Shown: positions 34,529 to 42,995 of the stretch, one piece after another | Numbering within the stretch: the stretch's first letter is position 1 | How the letters are laid out: every line of letters starts with the position of its first letter | Assembly: GCF_000019905.1 (NCBI RefSeq) | Contig: NC_010556.1 | Location: forward strand, 274,001-338,000 | DNA: 64,000 nt | From: Exiguobacterium artemiae 255-15 | Lineage (GTDB): Bacteria; Bacillota; Bacilli; Exiguobacteriales; Exiguobacteriaceae | Direction: 5' to 3' | Notes under the pieces: model-generated | The model's database searches: none | What the model was told of the DNA's origin: nothing | Seen by the model: the letters and a program-made list of their open reading frames with translations, nothing else | Position numbers and translations under genes: made by a program

Positions 34529-34565
34529 ACAGCCACCTTCTCAACGATCGGAGAATGGTGGCTGT
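34529..34565 (-). terminator. bidirectional terminator after the OatA-like gene
   Basis: Stem ACAGCCACCTTCTC with GAGAATGGTGGCTGT and TTTT on the minus side. Confidence 0.78.
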
Positions 34566-34571
34566 GTTCTG

Positions 34572-36362
34572 TCATTTTGTTGTAGGGGCACACCCTGTCG
34601 CTTTGGCAAGCAGCTTCGAGTAAGCCCGGGCACCTTTGATGTTCAAGTGGACACCGTCCTGTTCGAAGTACGACGGATGTTTGACGGCAACGGCATGCCA
34701 ATCAATGAGCGTCACCCGTTTGCGTTCAGCGGCTTGCTTCAGCATTGTGTTGACCTCTCGTTCCCACGGACGCGGCACCCGTGTCGTCACCAGATACACC
34801 TGATCGGCATTGGCGAACCGGTCGAGTAATTCCTCTAACTGTTCGGGACGGAAACTGCCGTTTGTCCCGAGGTGCAGGATGACTTGATGGTCGGTGTGAT
34901 TGTACGCCGCATACTTCGTGCTGAGCGGAATGGCTTCCCGGAGCTGACGTCCGAGCTTGGCGTCAATCGTCACTTGCTGAAGCTTACTGCCAAGGTAATC
35001 TTCCACTCCGAGCAACACCGAGTCGCCGATCGCGAGCGTCGGGCGGCACATCGACCGTGTACGTTTCTCCGGCACCGGGTTCGTCGGTTTTTTGACAAGT
35101 ACCGGTTTGGAATGCGGCGCCGCGACTGTCGGAATCGATTGTTGAGCCGGTTCGTCCGACACGGCAAGAATCGATAAATTCCCGATGAAGCTGAGGAGAA
35201 GCAGACTGGCAAGGGAAACAGAGACCCACTTCGTCCGGGAAAACTGCCGGAAGGTCCGCGGGTGAATCTGAAATTGCCGGATGTATCCAAGCAGACCAAG
35301 CCGGCGGACCGGACGTTCGACGAACTGATAGGACAGTTCGGTCACGATGACCAGGATGACGAGAATCCCGAGATTCCGGAGCCAGGAAAATGTTCCGGTT
35401 TGTTCAATGGGCGTCATCAAGGTGATCAGCGGGAAATGCCATAAATACAGACCGTATGACCGTTTACCGATGGCGATCAGCCACTGGGCTGCGAATAACC
35501 GGCTCCAAAAAGACGCCGGATGAGCAACAACGGCGATCAGTAACGCCGCAAGAACAGCGACGAATACAAATCCGCCATAATACAGAAAACGACCGTACTC
35601 ACTTGTCACGAGCATCAGCACAACAAGCACCGGGACAATCACGGCACCGGTCACGTTCAATAACCGGACACCCCGTGACGGAATCTCTTTCTTAAACCGT
35701 TCCGGTCGCCAAGCAAAGGCAAGCAGACTGCCGATCAACAAGGCAAACAACCGGGTATCGGTTCCGTAATAGACACGGCTTGGATCCATTCCCGGTGTAA
35801 ACAAAATCGCCATCAGGAGTGCGGACAGCAGGGCAAGCAGTGCGATTCCCCGGAGCAACAGCCGTTTTGATGCGAGCCCAAAACTGAGCACAATCGGAAA
35901 TATCAAGTAAAACTGTTCCTCGATCGCAAGCGACCATAGGTTTTGAATCGGTGACGGTTTGCCGAACGATTCGAAATAAGAGACGTCATGGACGATATAC
36001 CACCAGTTCGTCATGTAGACGAGGGCAGCCATGATGTCCTGGCGAAGCATATGTAACAAGTCCCGCTCAAACACTGTGACATAACTGAGGACAAGAACGA
36101 GCAGGACGAACAGCGGCGGGAATAACCGGCGGAACCGGTGCACCCAAAACCGTTTTAAATCGATGCGACCGGTCTGTTGCCACTCACTGAGCAACAAGCC
36201 GGTAATCAAGTAACCCGACAGGACAAAAAACACATCCACGCCGAGAAACCCGCCGGTCAGCATCGGTACTGACAGATGGTACAAAATAACAGCGATGACA
36301 GCGAACGCACGCAGACCATCGAGTCCGGGCATATATGTGGTCGAACGGTTGAATGATTTCAT
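34572..36362 (-). CDS. oatA: OatA-type acyltransferase (peptidoglycan or polysaccharide O-acetylation)
   Basis: A 596-residue protein with an N-terminal acyltransferase-3 domain of about ten to eleven membrane helices and an extracytoplasmic SGNH esterase-like domain. Helix 1 region: MPGLDGLRAFAVIAVILYHL (catalytic His of AT3), then GVDVFFVLSGYLIT and RRLFPPLF. The SGNH part has IGDSVLLG (Ser), GTNGS (Asn/Gly) and DGVHLN (Asp-His), about residues 455-580. OatA O-acetylates MurNAc and gives lysozyme resistance; related enzymes acetylate teichoic acids, so the substrate is not certain. AGGAGCTCC lies before the ATG. Confidence 0.88.
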   Translation of the reverse strand: MKSFNRSTTYMPGLDGLRAFAVIAVILYHLSVPMLTGGFLGVDVFFVLSGYLITGLLLSEWQQTGRIDLKRFWVHRFRRLFPPLFVLLVLVLSYVTVFERDLLHMLRQDIMAALVYMTNWWYIVHDVSYFESFGKPSPIQNLWSLAIEEQFYLIFPIVLSFGLASKRLLLRGIALLALLSALLMAILFTPGMDPSRVYYGTDTRLFALLIGSLLAFAWRPERFKKEIPSRGVRLLNVTGAVIVPVLVVLMLVTSEYGRFLYYGGFVFVAVLAALLIAVVAHPASFWSRLFAAQWLIAIGKRSYGLYLWHFPLITLMTPIEQTGTFSWLRNLGILVILVIVTELSYQFVERPVRRLGLLGYIRQFQIHPRTFRQFSRTKWVSVSLASLLLLSFIGNLSILAVSDEPAQQSIPTVAAPHSKPVLVKKPTNPVPEKRTRSMCRPTLAIGDSVLLGVEDYLGSKLQQVTIDAKLGRQLREAIPLSTKYAAYNHTDHQVILHLGTNGSFRPEQLEELLDRFANADQVYLVTTRVPRPWEREVNTMLKQAAERKRVTLIDWHAVAVKHPSYFEQDGVHLNIKGARAYSKLLAKATGCAPTTK

Positions 36363-36454
36363 AAGTAAGGAGCTCCTCCATGGCTGTGCCTAAAGAATGA
36401 TATTCTCTAGTATATCGAATTCCATTTCAGAAGGAGTGTCGAACCAGTAACAAC

Positions 36455-36490
36455 CAAAAAAAGATGAACTCAAATTTTTGTGAGTTCATC
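36455..36490 (-). terminator. terminator after the chimeric gene
   Basis: Stem GATGAACTCA (36463-36472) with TGAGTTCATC (36481-36490), then seven T on the minus strand. Confidence 0.9.
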
Positions 36491-36498
36491 CTGTACCG

Positions 36499-37065
36499 TC
36501 ATCCCTCTTTATAAGCATCCGGCAAGACAACCGAGACGATAAACCGGTTTTGTTCCGACGTTAGTTGCATCGTCCCGTTGTGCCGGGCAACGATTTGTTC
36601 GATGATCGACAGACCAATGCCGGATCCACCATTGGACCGTGACATGTCGGACGTGACGAAAGGGGTTGCCAGTTCCGTGAGTTGATGAGGCGTTAAGGTC
36701 TCCGGAATGGCATTGGAGCAACGGAAGGTCAAGTGACCGCTTTCTTGGAGCACTTCGAACGACAAATCACCTGTTCCGTGAAGTGTCGCATTACGTACAA
36801 GATTTTCGATCAAGCGCCGCAACAGGTTCGGGGCAGCTTGAACGCTCAAATGAGCCGGTCCTGCGTACCGATAAGTCGTTTCCGGGTGACGCGCGCGCAA
36901 TAGGGCTTGGGTAATCGCCCCGTCACCGGCGCCGACTTCGATGATGACGTCCGGATGATCGGCGACTGCCCGCTGTGCCATCATTTGTGCTAAACGGGGA
37001 CTGCTTGGGGCAATCGCGCCAATCGTTTTGGGTGATTGGATGGCTTCCTTTAAAAAATCAAACAT
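36499..37065 (-). pseudogene. chimera: SAM-methyltransferase N-terminus fused to histidine-kinase ATPase domain
   Basis: A 188-codon frame made of two unrelated parts. Residues 1 to about 58 (MFDFLKEAIQSPKTIGAIAPSSPRLAQMM... DVIIEVGAGDGAITQALL) are the start of a PmtA-like class I methyltransferase including its SAM loop. From about residue 62 onward it is the end of a sensor kinase: NLLRRLIENLVRNATLHG (N box), TPFVTSDMSRSNGGSGIGLSIIEQIV (F/G boxes). Both halves lack the rest of their domains (no methyltransferase core, no DHp histidine). The junction is near 36875-36890 in a GC-rich CGCGCGC tract. An in-frame deletion is the simplest explanation. Confidence 0.75.
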
Positions 37066-37230
37066 ATGAAACCTACTTTCTTCTTGAGTATATCACCGAT
37101 GATACAGGTCATATCTTTCACAAACAGGAGAGAATTCTTAAGTTTGTCTTAAGAAAACATCCGTGCCTGATTTTCGGCGACATGACTAACGGCAAACTCG
37201 GTATACTGAGGAAAAGAAGGGGAGGGACAC

Positions 37231-38286
37231 ATGATGAATACCTTACCGGAAACGGATTATTATGAAGCGCTCGTCCGTCGTGATGGTTCGTACGAGGGGA
37301 CATTTTTTGTCGGGGTCAAGACGACGGGGATTTTTTGCCGGCCGACCTGTCCGGCACGGAAACCGAAGCAGGAGAATTGTGAGTTTTTTGAGACGGCGAA
37401 AGAGGCGTTACTGGCTTCGTACCGGCCGTGTTTACGCTGTAAACCGCTCGCTTACCCGGGGGACAGTGAGGTCATCACCCGCTTGATTGCAGCGGTCGAA
37501 GCAAATCCCGAAAAACGCTTCAAAGACGCCGACTTTCGTGAACTGGGACTCGATGCCTCGACCGCACGACGGCAGTTCAAAAAAAGATTCGGGATGACGT
37601 TCGTCGAATATGCTCGGTCACGCCGGATGGGACTGGCGATGAAGGAAATCCGGAAGGGGCAACCGGTCATCGAGGTCCAACTGGCAAGCGGTTATGAATC
37701 GAGCAGCGGTTTCCGCGATGCCTTTGCCCGCATTTTGGGCGAGACACCGAAACGTTGGAGTGGAGCCTATCTGCAGGCGAAGTGGCTCGATACGCCGCTC
37801 GGACCGATGCTGGCGATTGCCGATGAAGGAGGACTGCACTTACTCGAGTTCGTCGATCGACGCGGACTGGAACGGGAAGTGGAACGGTTGCGGCTGACAG
37901 CCCGGGCTGTGATCATTCCCGGTGACGCCCCGGTGTTTGAACAGGTGACGGTTCAACTGGAAGAATACTTTGCCGGAACGCGCGACCGATTTGATCTTCC
38001 GCTCGTTCTCTACGGGACGCCGTTTCAACGGCAGGTCTGGGAGCAATTGTGTTTAATTCCGGCGGGCGAGACAATTTCGTATCAGGAACTGGCCGTCCGT
38101 GTCGGAAATCCGGCAGCCGTCCGCGCCGTCGCCCGGGCGAACGGTGCCAATCAACTGGCGATTCTGATTCCCTGTCACCGGGTCATCCGGCTGGCCGGAG
38201 ATCTTGGCGGTTACGCCGGCGGCTTGGCGCGAAAAGCTGCGTTACTCAAACTAGAACGGACGAAGAGAGGATTGAATCATAGATGA
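37231..38286 (+). CDS. ada: bifunctional Ada: alkylation-response regulator and O6-methylguanine methyltransferase
   Basis: A 351-residue full-length Ada. The zinc/phosphotriester domain has Cys36, Cys40, Cys67 and Cys70 (FCRPTCPARKP, PCLRCKP). An AraC-type helix-turn-helix follows (about 85-185; LGLDASTARRQFKKRFGMTFVEYARSRRM). The C-terminal suicide methyltransferase has IPCHRVI with acceptor Cys315. Ada takes methyl groups from DNA and then activates repair genes. The ATG has GGGGAGGG upstream, and the next gene overlaps by four bases, so ada leads a three-gene repair operon and probably controls it. Confidence 0.95.
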   Translation: MMNTLPETDYYEALVRRDGSYEGTFFVGVKTTGIFCRPTCPARKPKQENCEFFETAKEALLASYRPCLRCKPLAYPGDSEVITRLIAAVEANPEKRFKDADFRELGLDASTARRQFKKRFGMTFVEYARSRRMGLAMKEIRKGQPVIEVQLASGYESSSGFRDAFARILGETPKRWSGAYLQAKWLDTPLGPMLAIADEGGLHLLEFVDRRGLEREVERLRLTARAVIIPGDAPVFEQVTVQLEEYFAGTRDRFDLPLVLYGTPFQRQVWEQLCLIPAGETISYQELAVRVGNPAAVRAVARANGANQLAILIPCHRVIRLAGDLGGYAGGLARKAALLKLERTKRGLNHR

Positions 38287-39338
38287 GTTTGATTAAAGAT
38301 GTCTTTACGGACGAGTGGCTCGACCGGTTGGGCAAGGCGTTAAACGCTACCGATTTTAGAAAAACGGTGCAACAGGAGGACTGGGAGGAACTGGCGTTTA
38401 AACAACGGGTCCGTCGGATTGCGACCCGACTGGAGCATCATCTACCGGCTGAATTTGAACAGGCGGCGACCCGGCTCGAGACGATTGCTCCGGACTTTCC
38501 GGGATTACCCGGAATTGTGTTTCCGGATTATATTGAAATCCAGGCGGAAGAAGGCGACTGGGACCGGGCTATGTTGGCGCTCGAACGATTAACACCGCAT
38601 TCGACATCGGAATTTGCCGTCCGTCGGTTTTTGCTCGATGATCAGGACCGGTTTTTAGAGGGGGCGACGCGATGGAGTCAGTCGAGTGACGAACATGTCC
38701 GACGTTTAGCGTCGGAAGGAACCCGTCCGCGTTTGCCGTGGGGACAGATGATTCCCTCACTGATTGCCGATCCGCGACCGGTCCTGCCGATTCTCGATTC
38801 ATTGCTTGAAGACGACGCCTTATACGTCCGAAAAAGTGTTGCCAATCACTTGAATGATATCGCAAAGACCCATCCGGAACTCGTCATTGAACGATTGGAG
38901 CGGCTCGGAACGCATTCGCATACGGACTGGATTTTACGGCATGCCTCACGAACTCTGTTGAAACAAGGCCACCGGGATGTCTTAAAAGCCTTTGGTCTCG
39001 TTACGCGGGGAACCGTGACCGTCGACGAACTGACGGTCACACCGACACTGGCAATTGGCGGAGAACTGGCTTTTTCCTTTCACGTGACGACAACCGAACC
39101 GCAAGTCCTACGGATTGAATATGCGATCGACTACGTCAAAAAACGGGGGACGAGTCAAAAAGTCTTTCGGATCAGTGAGCGGCAGGTAACGGGACGGGAG
39201 ACGTTTGCGAAGCGGCAGTCGTTCCGGAATTTGACGACACGGGTCCATTATCCGGGAACACATCAAGTGACGATTTTAATTAACGGAGAAGCCTATGCGA
39301 CGACGGAGTTTGATGTCACGAAGGAGGAAACAACATGA
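38283..39338 (+). CDS. AlkC-like DNA alkylation-repair glycosylase
   Basis: A 351-residue HEAT-repeat protein of the AlkC/AlkD class, which excises N3-methyladenine-type bases. The first 245 residues are HEAT-like helices (SLLEDDALYVRKSVANHLNDIAKTHPELVIERLERLG, TDWILRHASRTLLKQGHRDVL). Residues about 250-345 form an Ig-like beta domain, the mark of AlkC-beta proteins. It overlaps ada (ATGA) and the next gene (ATGA). Its coupling to ada fits an adaptive response to methylating agents. Confidence 0.88.
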   Translation: MSLIKDVFTDEWLDRLGKALNATDFRKTVQQEDWEELAFKQRVRRIATRLEHHLPAEFEQAATRLETIAPDFPGLPGIVFPDYIEIQAEEGDWDRAMLALERLTPHSTSEFAVRRFLLDDQDRFLEGATRWSQSSDEHVRRLASEGTRPRLPWGQMIPSLIADPRPVLPILDSLLEDDALYVRKSVANHLNDIAKTHPELVIERLERLGTHSHTDWILRHASRTLLKQGHRDVLKAFGLVTRGTVTVDELTVTPTLAIGGELAFSFHVTTTEPQVLRIEYAIDYVKKRGTSQKVFRISERQVTGRETFAKRQSFRNLTTRVHYPGTHQVTILINGEAYATTEFDVTKEETT

Positions 39339-39661
39339 AAGGTCGCCATCCGGACTTTACGACATCCCGGTTATCGATTACAGCTACGGATACTGCCAAC
39401 GGATGTATCTGGGTACTGAAGAAAAGAGAGAACGAACAGGTCGCTCTGATTCAATTAACCGGTCAGCAGCTCAGCTCTGACGCAATTGATCCGTCCGACC
39501 GTGACGGCTATATCCAAGAAGCCTTGACCGTCATCCTTTCGTATCTCGCGCGGACGTTGCTGTTGCCATTCGTGACAGGAGAGGGCGGAGAAGCAGAGAT
39601 TTGGCTTGAAAATGGATTTTATAAGGACGGTCCGGTTTTTCGTCGTGACTTGACGCATTGA
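39335..39661 (+). CDS. hypothetical protein, third gene of the ada operon
   Basis: A 108-residue soluble protein (MKGRHPDFTTSRLSITATDTANGCIWVLKKRENEQVALIQLTGQQLSSDAIDPSDRDGYIQEAL...). I do not recognise it. The start overlaps the alkC stop by four bases with AAGGAGG upstream, so it is certainly translated with the repair genes and may take part in alkylation repair. Confidence 0.7.
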   Translation: MKGRHPDFTTSRLSITATDTANGCIWVLKKRENEQVALIQLTGQQLSSDAIDPSDRDGYIQEALTVILSYLARTLLLPFVTGEGGEAEIWLENGFYKDGPVFRRDLTH

Positions 39662-39694
39662 AGTGGTGAAAATCATTAAACAAAGAGAGCCCAG

Positions 39695-39825
39695 AATCGT
39701 TTTTCCACCACTCGCTTTTCTCAGGCGGAACGCAAGCCGCGGTCGTCCTCGGACGACCGGGTCTCGCCTGTTCCTGACGGAAGCGCGCTTCCTTTTCCTG
39801 TAGAAGTCGAGTGGAGTCGACGATT
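39695..39825. repeat. palindromic intergenic repeat element, copy B
   Basis: Ends pair as AATCGT (39695-39700)/ACGATT (39820-39825) and CCACTCG (39708-39714)/CGAGTGG (39808-39814). The middle holds a GGTCGTCC-TC-GGACGACC hairpin. It shares three sequence blocks with copy A at 26041-26198, where the outer stem sequence is different, so stems are conserved more by pairing than by sequence. Confidence 0.72.
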
Positions 39826-39843
39826 TTTTTGAATCGATCAAAA

Positions 39844-39888
39844 TAAAACCGTCTCTTCAGAAAATAAGCTTCTGAACAGACGGTTTTT
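39844..39888 (-). terminator. bidirectional terminator
   Basis: Stem AAAACCGTCT-TTCAGAA with TTCTGAA-AGACGGTTTT, A run before and T run after; serves the small membrane gene at 39900. Confidence 0.87.
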
Positions 39889-39899
39889 CGTGTGCAGTA

Positions 39900-40196
39900 T
39901 TAAGGCTCTGAAATGCCGTTTGCGAGTAATAACATAAAGGTGATGACCGATAGTGACAGCAAAAAGGCGGTGTTCGCCAACATACTGAACCATTTGACGT
40001 AGTTATTTGTCGACCGGAGACCCATTACCAGCGAAACGATATAGCCGAGTCCGACCAACACGTTGAGACCGATCGGCACCCACAGGCTCAGGTTCGGAAA
40101 AAATTGTCCGCTCAGTAAGTAGGACGTCAGCATATTGAACAGAAGCAAACCAAGCGTCAAGAAAACCGGCAAGTATGTCTGCTTGGATTGATTCAT
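39900..40196 (-). CDS. small three-helix membrane protein
   Basis: A 98-residue protein, MNQSKQTYLPVFLTLGLLLFNMLTSYLLSG..., with three membrane helices. Family not recognised. The ATG at 40196 overlaps the stop of the preceding P-loop gene (ATGA), so translation is coupled; it has no strong ribosome site of its own. Confidence 0.72.
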   Translation of the reverse strand: MNQSKQTYLPVFLTLGLLLFNMLTSYLLSGQFFPNLSLWVPIGLNVLVGLGYIVSLVMGLRSTNNYVKWFSMLANTAFLLSLSVITFMLLLANGISEP

Positions 40197-40777
40197 CGTT
40201 CGACCAGATTCGTCGACCAATTAAAGTGTCGGCAAATCGTTTCGGCACTTTCGCCGGCCGAACGTCCCTCGGTATCAAGACGGAGATAGTTGGGATACGG
40301 AAGTTCTCCCGGAAGTGAATGCGTCCGGTAATGTTCGGCTGTTTCAAGCAGGTTGGCTTCCGACGCGGCAATGTCCCGTTTCGTAAACTTATGTAGTAAG
40401 CGGTTTTCCGTCTGATTCCGGGCAAGACGGGTCGACAAGGCAGCTTCGAGTTCAACGATGAACACTTCGGCACCAGCTTCTTCAAATAGTTGAACGGTCT
40501 CTTCGATGAATTCGATCCCTCCGCCTTCGACGCCGAACAGGCACAAAAACGTAAAGATCACCCCTTCGAGGTCACTGACGGCCATCTCTTTAAACATCTC
40601 CCGCCGGATCAAGTCCTTCAGTTTATGGTGCGCCGGTTTCGTAAAGTCAAAGTACGGATGCAGCAGGTCAATCGTCTGGTGGTTATGGAATAATTTCATT
40701 CCTGTTTTTTGCTCGAGTTCCTGACCAATCGTCATTTTGCCGACGGCTTGCGGACCAAGTAACATGACAAACTTCAT
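40193..40777 (-). CDS. P-loop kinase-like protein (shikimate/gluconate-kinase-type AAA)
   Basis: A 194-residue single-domain P-loop protein: MKFVMLLGPQAVGKMTIGQEL carries the Walker A loop (GPQAVGKMT). A conserved-looking FHNHQTIDLLHPYF and a basic lid region (RLARNQTENRLLHKFTKRD) suggest a small-molecule or nucleoside kinase. The substrate is unknown. ATG 40777 has GAGGTG six bases upstream. Operon with the following membrane protein. Confidence 0.75.
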   Translation of the reverse strand: MKFVMLLGPQAVGKMTIGQELEQKTGMKLFHNHQTIDLLHPYFDFTKPAHHKLKDLIRREMFKEMAVSDLEGVIFTFLCLFGVEGGGIEFIEETVQLFEEAGAEVFIVELEAALSTRLARNQTENRLLHKFTKRDIAASEANLLETAEHYRTHSLPGELPYPNYLRLDTEGRSAGESAETICRHFNWSTNLVER

Positions 40778-40917
40778 CCCTGACACCTCTTCCTTTTTTT
40801 GTTAATACTAGCATAGAAAAACAGAGTGTTCATATTAGAACGTTTGTTCGTAAAATGATATAATGACAGTAAGAAATGCTGCTGTTTTTTTTCGACCGAA
40901 TGGAGGTCATTTATCAT

Positions 40918-41442
40918 ATGGAACACTGGAAGATGATAGAAGGATATGAAGGCATGTATCAGGTCTCGACAGCAGGGAACGTCCGCTCGCTCGACCGGAT
41001 CATCGAGACGAGCCGGGGGGTTAAACAACGACGGAAAGGCGTCGTCTTACGGCCGCGGATCAATCAGGAAGGTTACCGGAAAGTCACGTTATACCAGCAA
41101 GGACGGGGCGAACGGTATTATGTCGGAGAACTTGTCGTAAAAACATTTATTGATGGTGAGGCAGTGCAGGAGCGGATTATCCGGGCAGACGGCAATCGAC
41201 TGAACGACCAGGTTGACAATCTGACGGTCAAACCGACCGTGAGTCAAGCGTACGCGTCACTGCTCGACGAATTCGAATCATTGCTCAGTCAACACATCGA
41301 ATTATCTCCCCGGCAGATTCGGGCTATCCGCTACCGTTACCAAACAGGACAGTCAATCCGACGCTTGGCACTGACGTATCAGGTGACGGAAAATCGGATC
41401 CGCAATATTATCGACAAAAAGGAAGCGCAGTATGTCATCTGA
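40918..41442 (+). CDS. NUMOD4 protein with degenerate HNH and C-terminal helix-turn-helix
   Basis: A 174-residue protein. Residues 1 to about 50 (MEHWKMIEGYEGMYQVSTAGNVRSLDRIIETSRG) are a textbook NUMOD4 DNA-binding module from homing endonucleases. The HNH region that should read like VNHIDGNKxNN reads IIRADGNRLNDQVDNLTV, with the metal and catalytic His missing. The C-terminus (RQIRAIRYRYQTGQSIRRLALTYQVTENRIRNII) is a helix-turn-helix. It is free-standing, not in an intron, so it may be a domesticated DNA-binding protein. ATG 40918 has GGAGGTC upstream. Confidence 0.78.
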   Translation: MEHWKMIEGYEGMYQVSTAGNVRSLDRIIETSRGVKQRRKGVVLRPRINQEGYRKVTLYQQGRGERYYVGELVVKTFIDGEAVQERIIRADGNRLNDQVDNLTVKPTVSQAYASLLDEFESLLSQHIELSPRQIRAIRYRYQTGQSIRRLALTYQVTENRIRNIIDKKEAQYVI

Positions 41443-41458
41443 ATCCGAAACAAACATC

Positions 41459-41494
41459 AAAAAAGGCGGACCCGAATCAATCGAGTCTGCCTTC
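41459..41494 (-). terminator. terminator between NUMOD4 and small membrane genes
   Basis: Stem AAGGCGGAC-CGA with TCG-GTCTGCCTT type pairing and A run giving T run on the minus strand. Confidence 0.75.
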
Positions 41495-41508
41495 TACTTT
41501 ATAAGAAA

Positions 41509-41694
41509 TTAGCTTGCGACAGGCAGATAAGCCGAGACGAAACTCGTCGTCATTTGCATGAACTGAAGAGTTTCTTCTTTTGGTTCGGACGTAACATAAA
41601 TAATCAGGGCAGCGGCGACGGCGACAAAAATGATGATGACGAGAATGACGAAAAATGGCATCTTGCTTTTCTTTTTTTCCTCTTTCATATCCAT
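41509..41694 (-). CDS. small single-pass membrane protein
   Basis: A 61-residue protein: basic N-terminus (MDMKEEKKKSKMPF), one helix (FFVILVIIIFVAVAAALIIYV) and a short outer tail (TSEPKEETLQFMQMTTSFVSAYLPVAS). AAGGGGGTAA precedes the ATG and a terminator follows the stop, which argues for a real gene. Function unknown. Confidence 0.7.
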   Translation of the reverse strand: MDMKEEKKKSKMPFFVILVIIIFVAVAAALIIYVTSEPKEETLQFMQMTTSFVSAYLPVAS

Positions 41695-41852
41695 GATGCG
41701 ATTACCCCCTTATGAAGTAGAAACAGTCTCTTTGAAGTGATTCCCTGATGCAAAAAATGGAAACCTGTCAGAGTGCTTGAAACAGGTAAGAAACCGTCCG
41801 ATAAAGAACTATAACGTGTAGGGAATTAGTTTTACATTAAGGGGCGTGCAGC

Positions 41853-42938
41853 ATGTTGAGTCAGTTTAATCAGTTTCTGTTAAATTTTTCGTTATTGATC
41901 ACATCACTGTTATTTGCCTTTTTACCACTCCGCCACGTCAAACTCATTTCACCGGCGTCACCGGTCAAGCTTCGTATCCTGATCGGATTCATTGCCGGAT
42001 TTATCAGTGTATTACTTGTCCTGAACAGTATTACGTATGACGGGGCAAAAATTGATTTACGGCTCGTCGCGCTTGTCACGGCATATTATTATGGCGGCTG
42101 GGTCAGTGGCGGGATTACGACACTCTCCATTCTCGGTGCCCGGTTTGCGGTTACACCGCCTGGGGCTTACGAAGGGTTGATCCTGACCGGCTTGATTTGT
42201 ATCGCGTTACTCATCACGGCAAGTATTTACCGCCGCTTTGCGTCGCATACATTGAAAGATTATTTAGTCCTGATCGGGATCGGAATTGGCTACAGTTTAC
42301 CCGCCCTTTATCTATTGACGGAGACGTTTAACCGATTTCTTGAAATTGCCTTGGTTTATATCATTTTCATTTTACTGGGCGGTTACGTCACGTACAGTTT
42401 CCTGCAGGAATTACGCAAACACTTCCAATTCGTCCAAACCCAGCAGGAGCTTGCTTTGACGGACGGTCTGACGAATCTCGCCAACCGGCGGAAACTCGAC
42501 GAGACCCTAGCGTCTTATGACAAATATGGTTTTGCCTTTTCCGTCTTGATCGTCGATATCGACTTTTTTAAGTCGGTCAATGATACATATGGCCATGACG
42601 GGGGCGATGTCGTCTTACGTCAATTGAGCCACTTGCTCGAACACTGTTGTCCGGATCAGGCGCTCGTCGGCAGATACGGCGGGGAAGAGTTTGTCGTCCT
42701 GTTACCGGACACACCGCTTAAAGATGCCGTCCGGCTCGGCGAAACAATCCGCTTGGCCTGTGCCGATCAACATTTTGTCTTCAGTACGTATCCGGCATTC
42801 CATGTCACGTTATCGATTGGGGCGGCCTCGTCGGACCAAGGCGAGACATCATTTGAAGTCATCCAAAAGGCCGATCAGTCCCTTTATCAAGCAAAACAGA
42901 CAGGACGGAATAAGGTCGTCGCATACAGTGAAGAATAA
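41853..42938 (+). CDS. membrane diguanylate cyclase (5TMR-LYT sensor + GGDEF)
   Basis: A 361-residue protein. The first 180 residues form about six helices with the LytS-type 5TMR pattern (YYYGGWVSGGITTLSILGARFAVTPPGAYEGLI). The GGDEF domain begins at ALTDGLTNLANRRKLDE and has RYGGEEF, an active-type signature that makes c-di-GMP. The inhibitory RxxD site is missing (PDQA at the aligned place), so product inhibition at that site is not expected. Monocistronic. Confidence 0.92.
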   Translation: MLSQFNQFLLNFSLLITSLLFAFLPLRHVKLISPASPVKLRILIGFIAGFISVLLVLNSITYDGAKIDLRLVALVTAYYYGGWVSGGITTLSILGARFAVTPPGAYEGLILTGLICIALLITASIYRRFASHTLKDYLVLIGIGIGYSLPALYLLTETFNRFLEIALVYIIFILLGGYVTYSFLQELRKHFQFVQTQQELALTDGLTNLANRRKLDETLASYDKYGFAFSVLIVDIDFFKSVNDTYGHDGGDVVLRQLSHLLEHCCPDQALVGRYGGEEFVVLLPDTPLKDAVRLGETIRLACADQHFVFSTYPAFHVTLSIGAASSDQGETSFEVIQKADQSLYQAKQTGRNKVVAYSEE

Positions 42939-42946
42939 TCCAATAC

Positions 42947-42979
42947 AAACAGGCGGACTCCGGGGAGCCCGCCTGTTTT
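42947..42979 (+). terminator. bidirectional terminator after the GGDEF gene
   Basis: Stem AAACAGGCGG-CTCC with GAG-CCGCCTGTTT, T run after; convergent genes. Confidence 0.85.
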
Positions 42980-42995
42980 ATGCTGCACGTAAAAA

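Noticed and set aside
41853-42938. RxxD inhibitory site in the GGDEF protein
   Set aside because: The residues at the expected distance before RYGGEEF are PDQA, so the site is absent.
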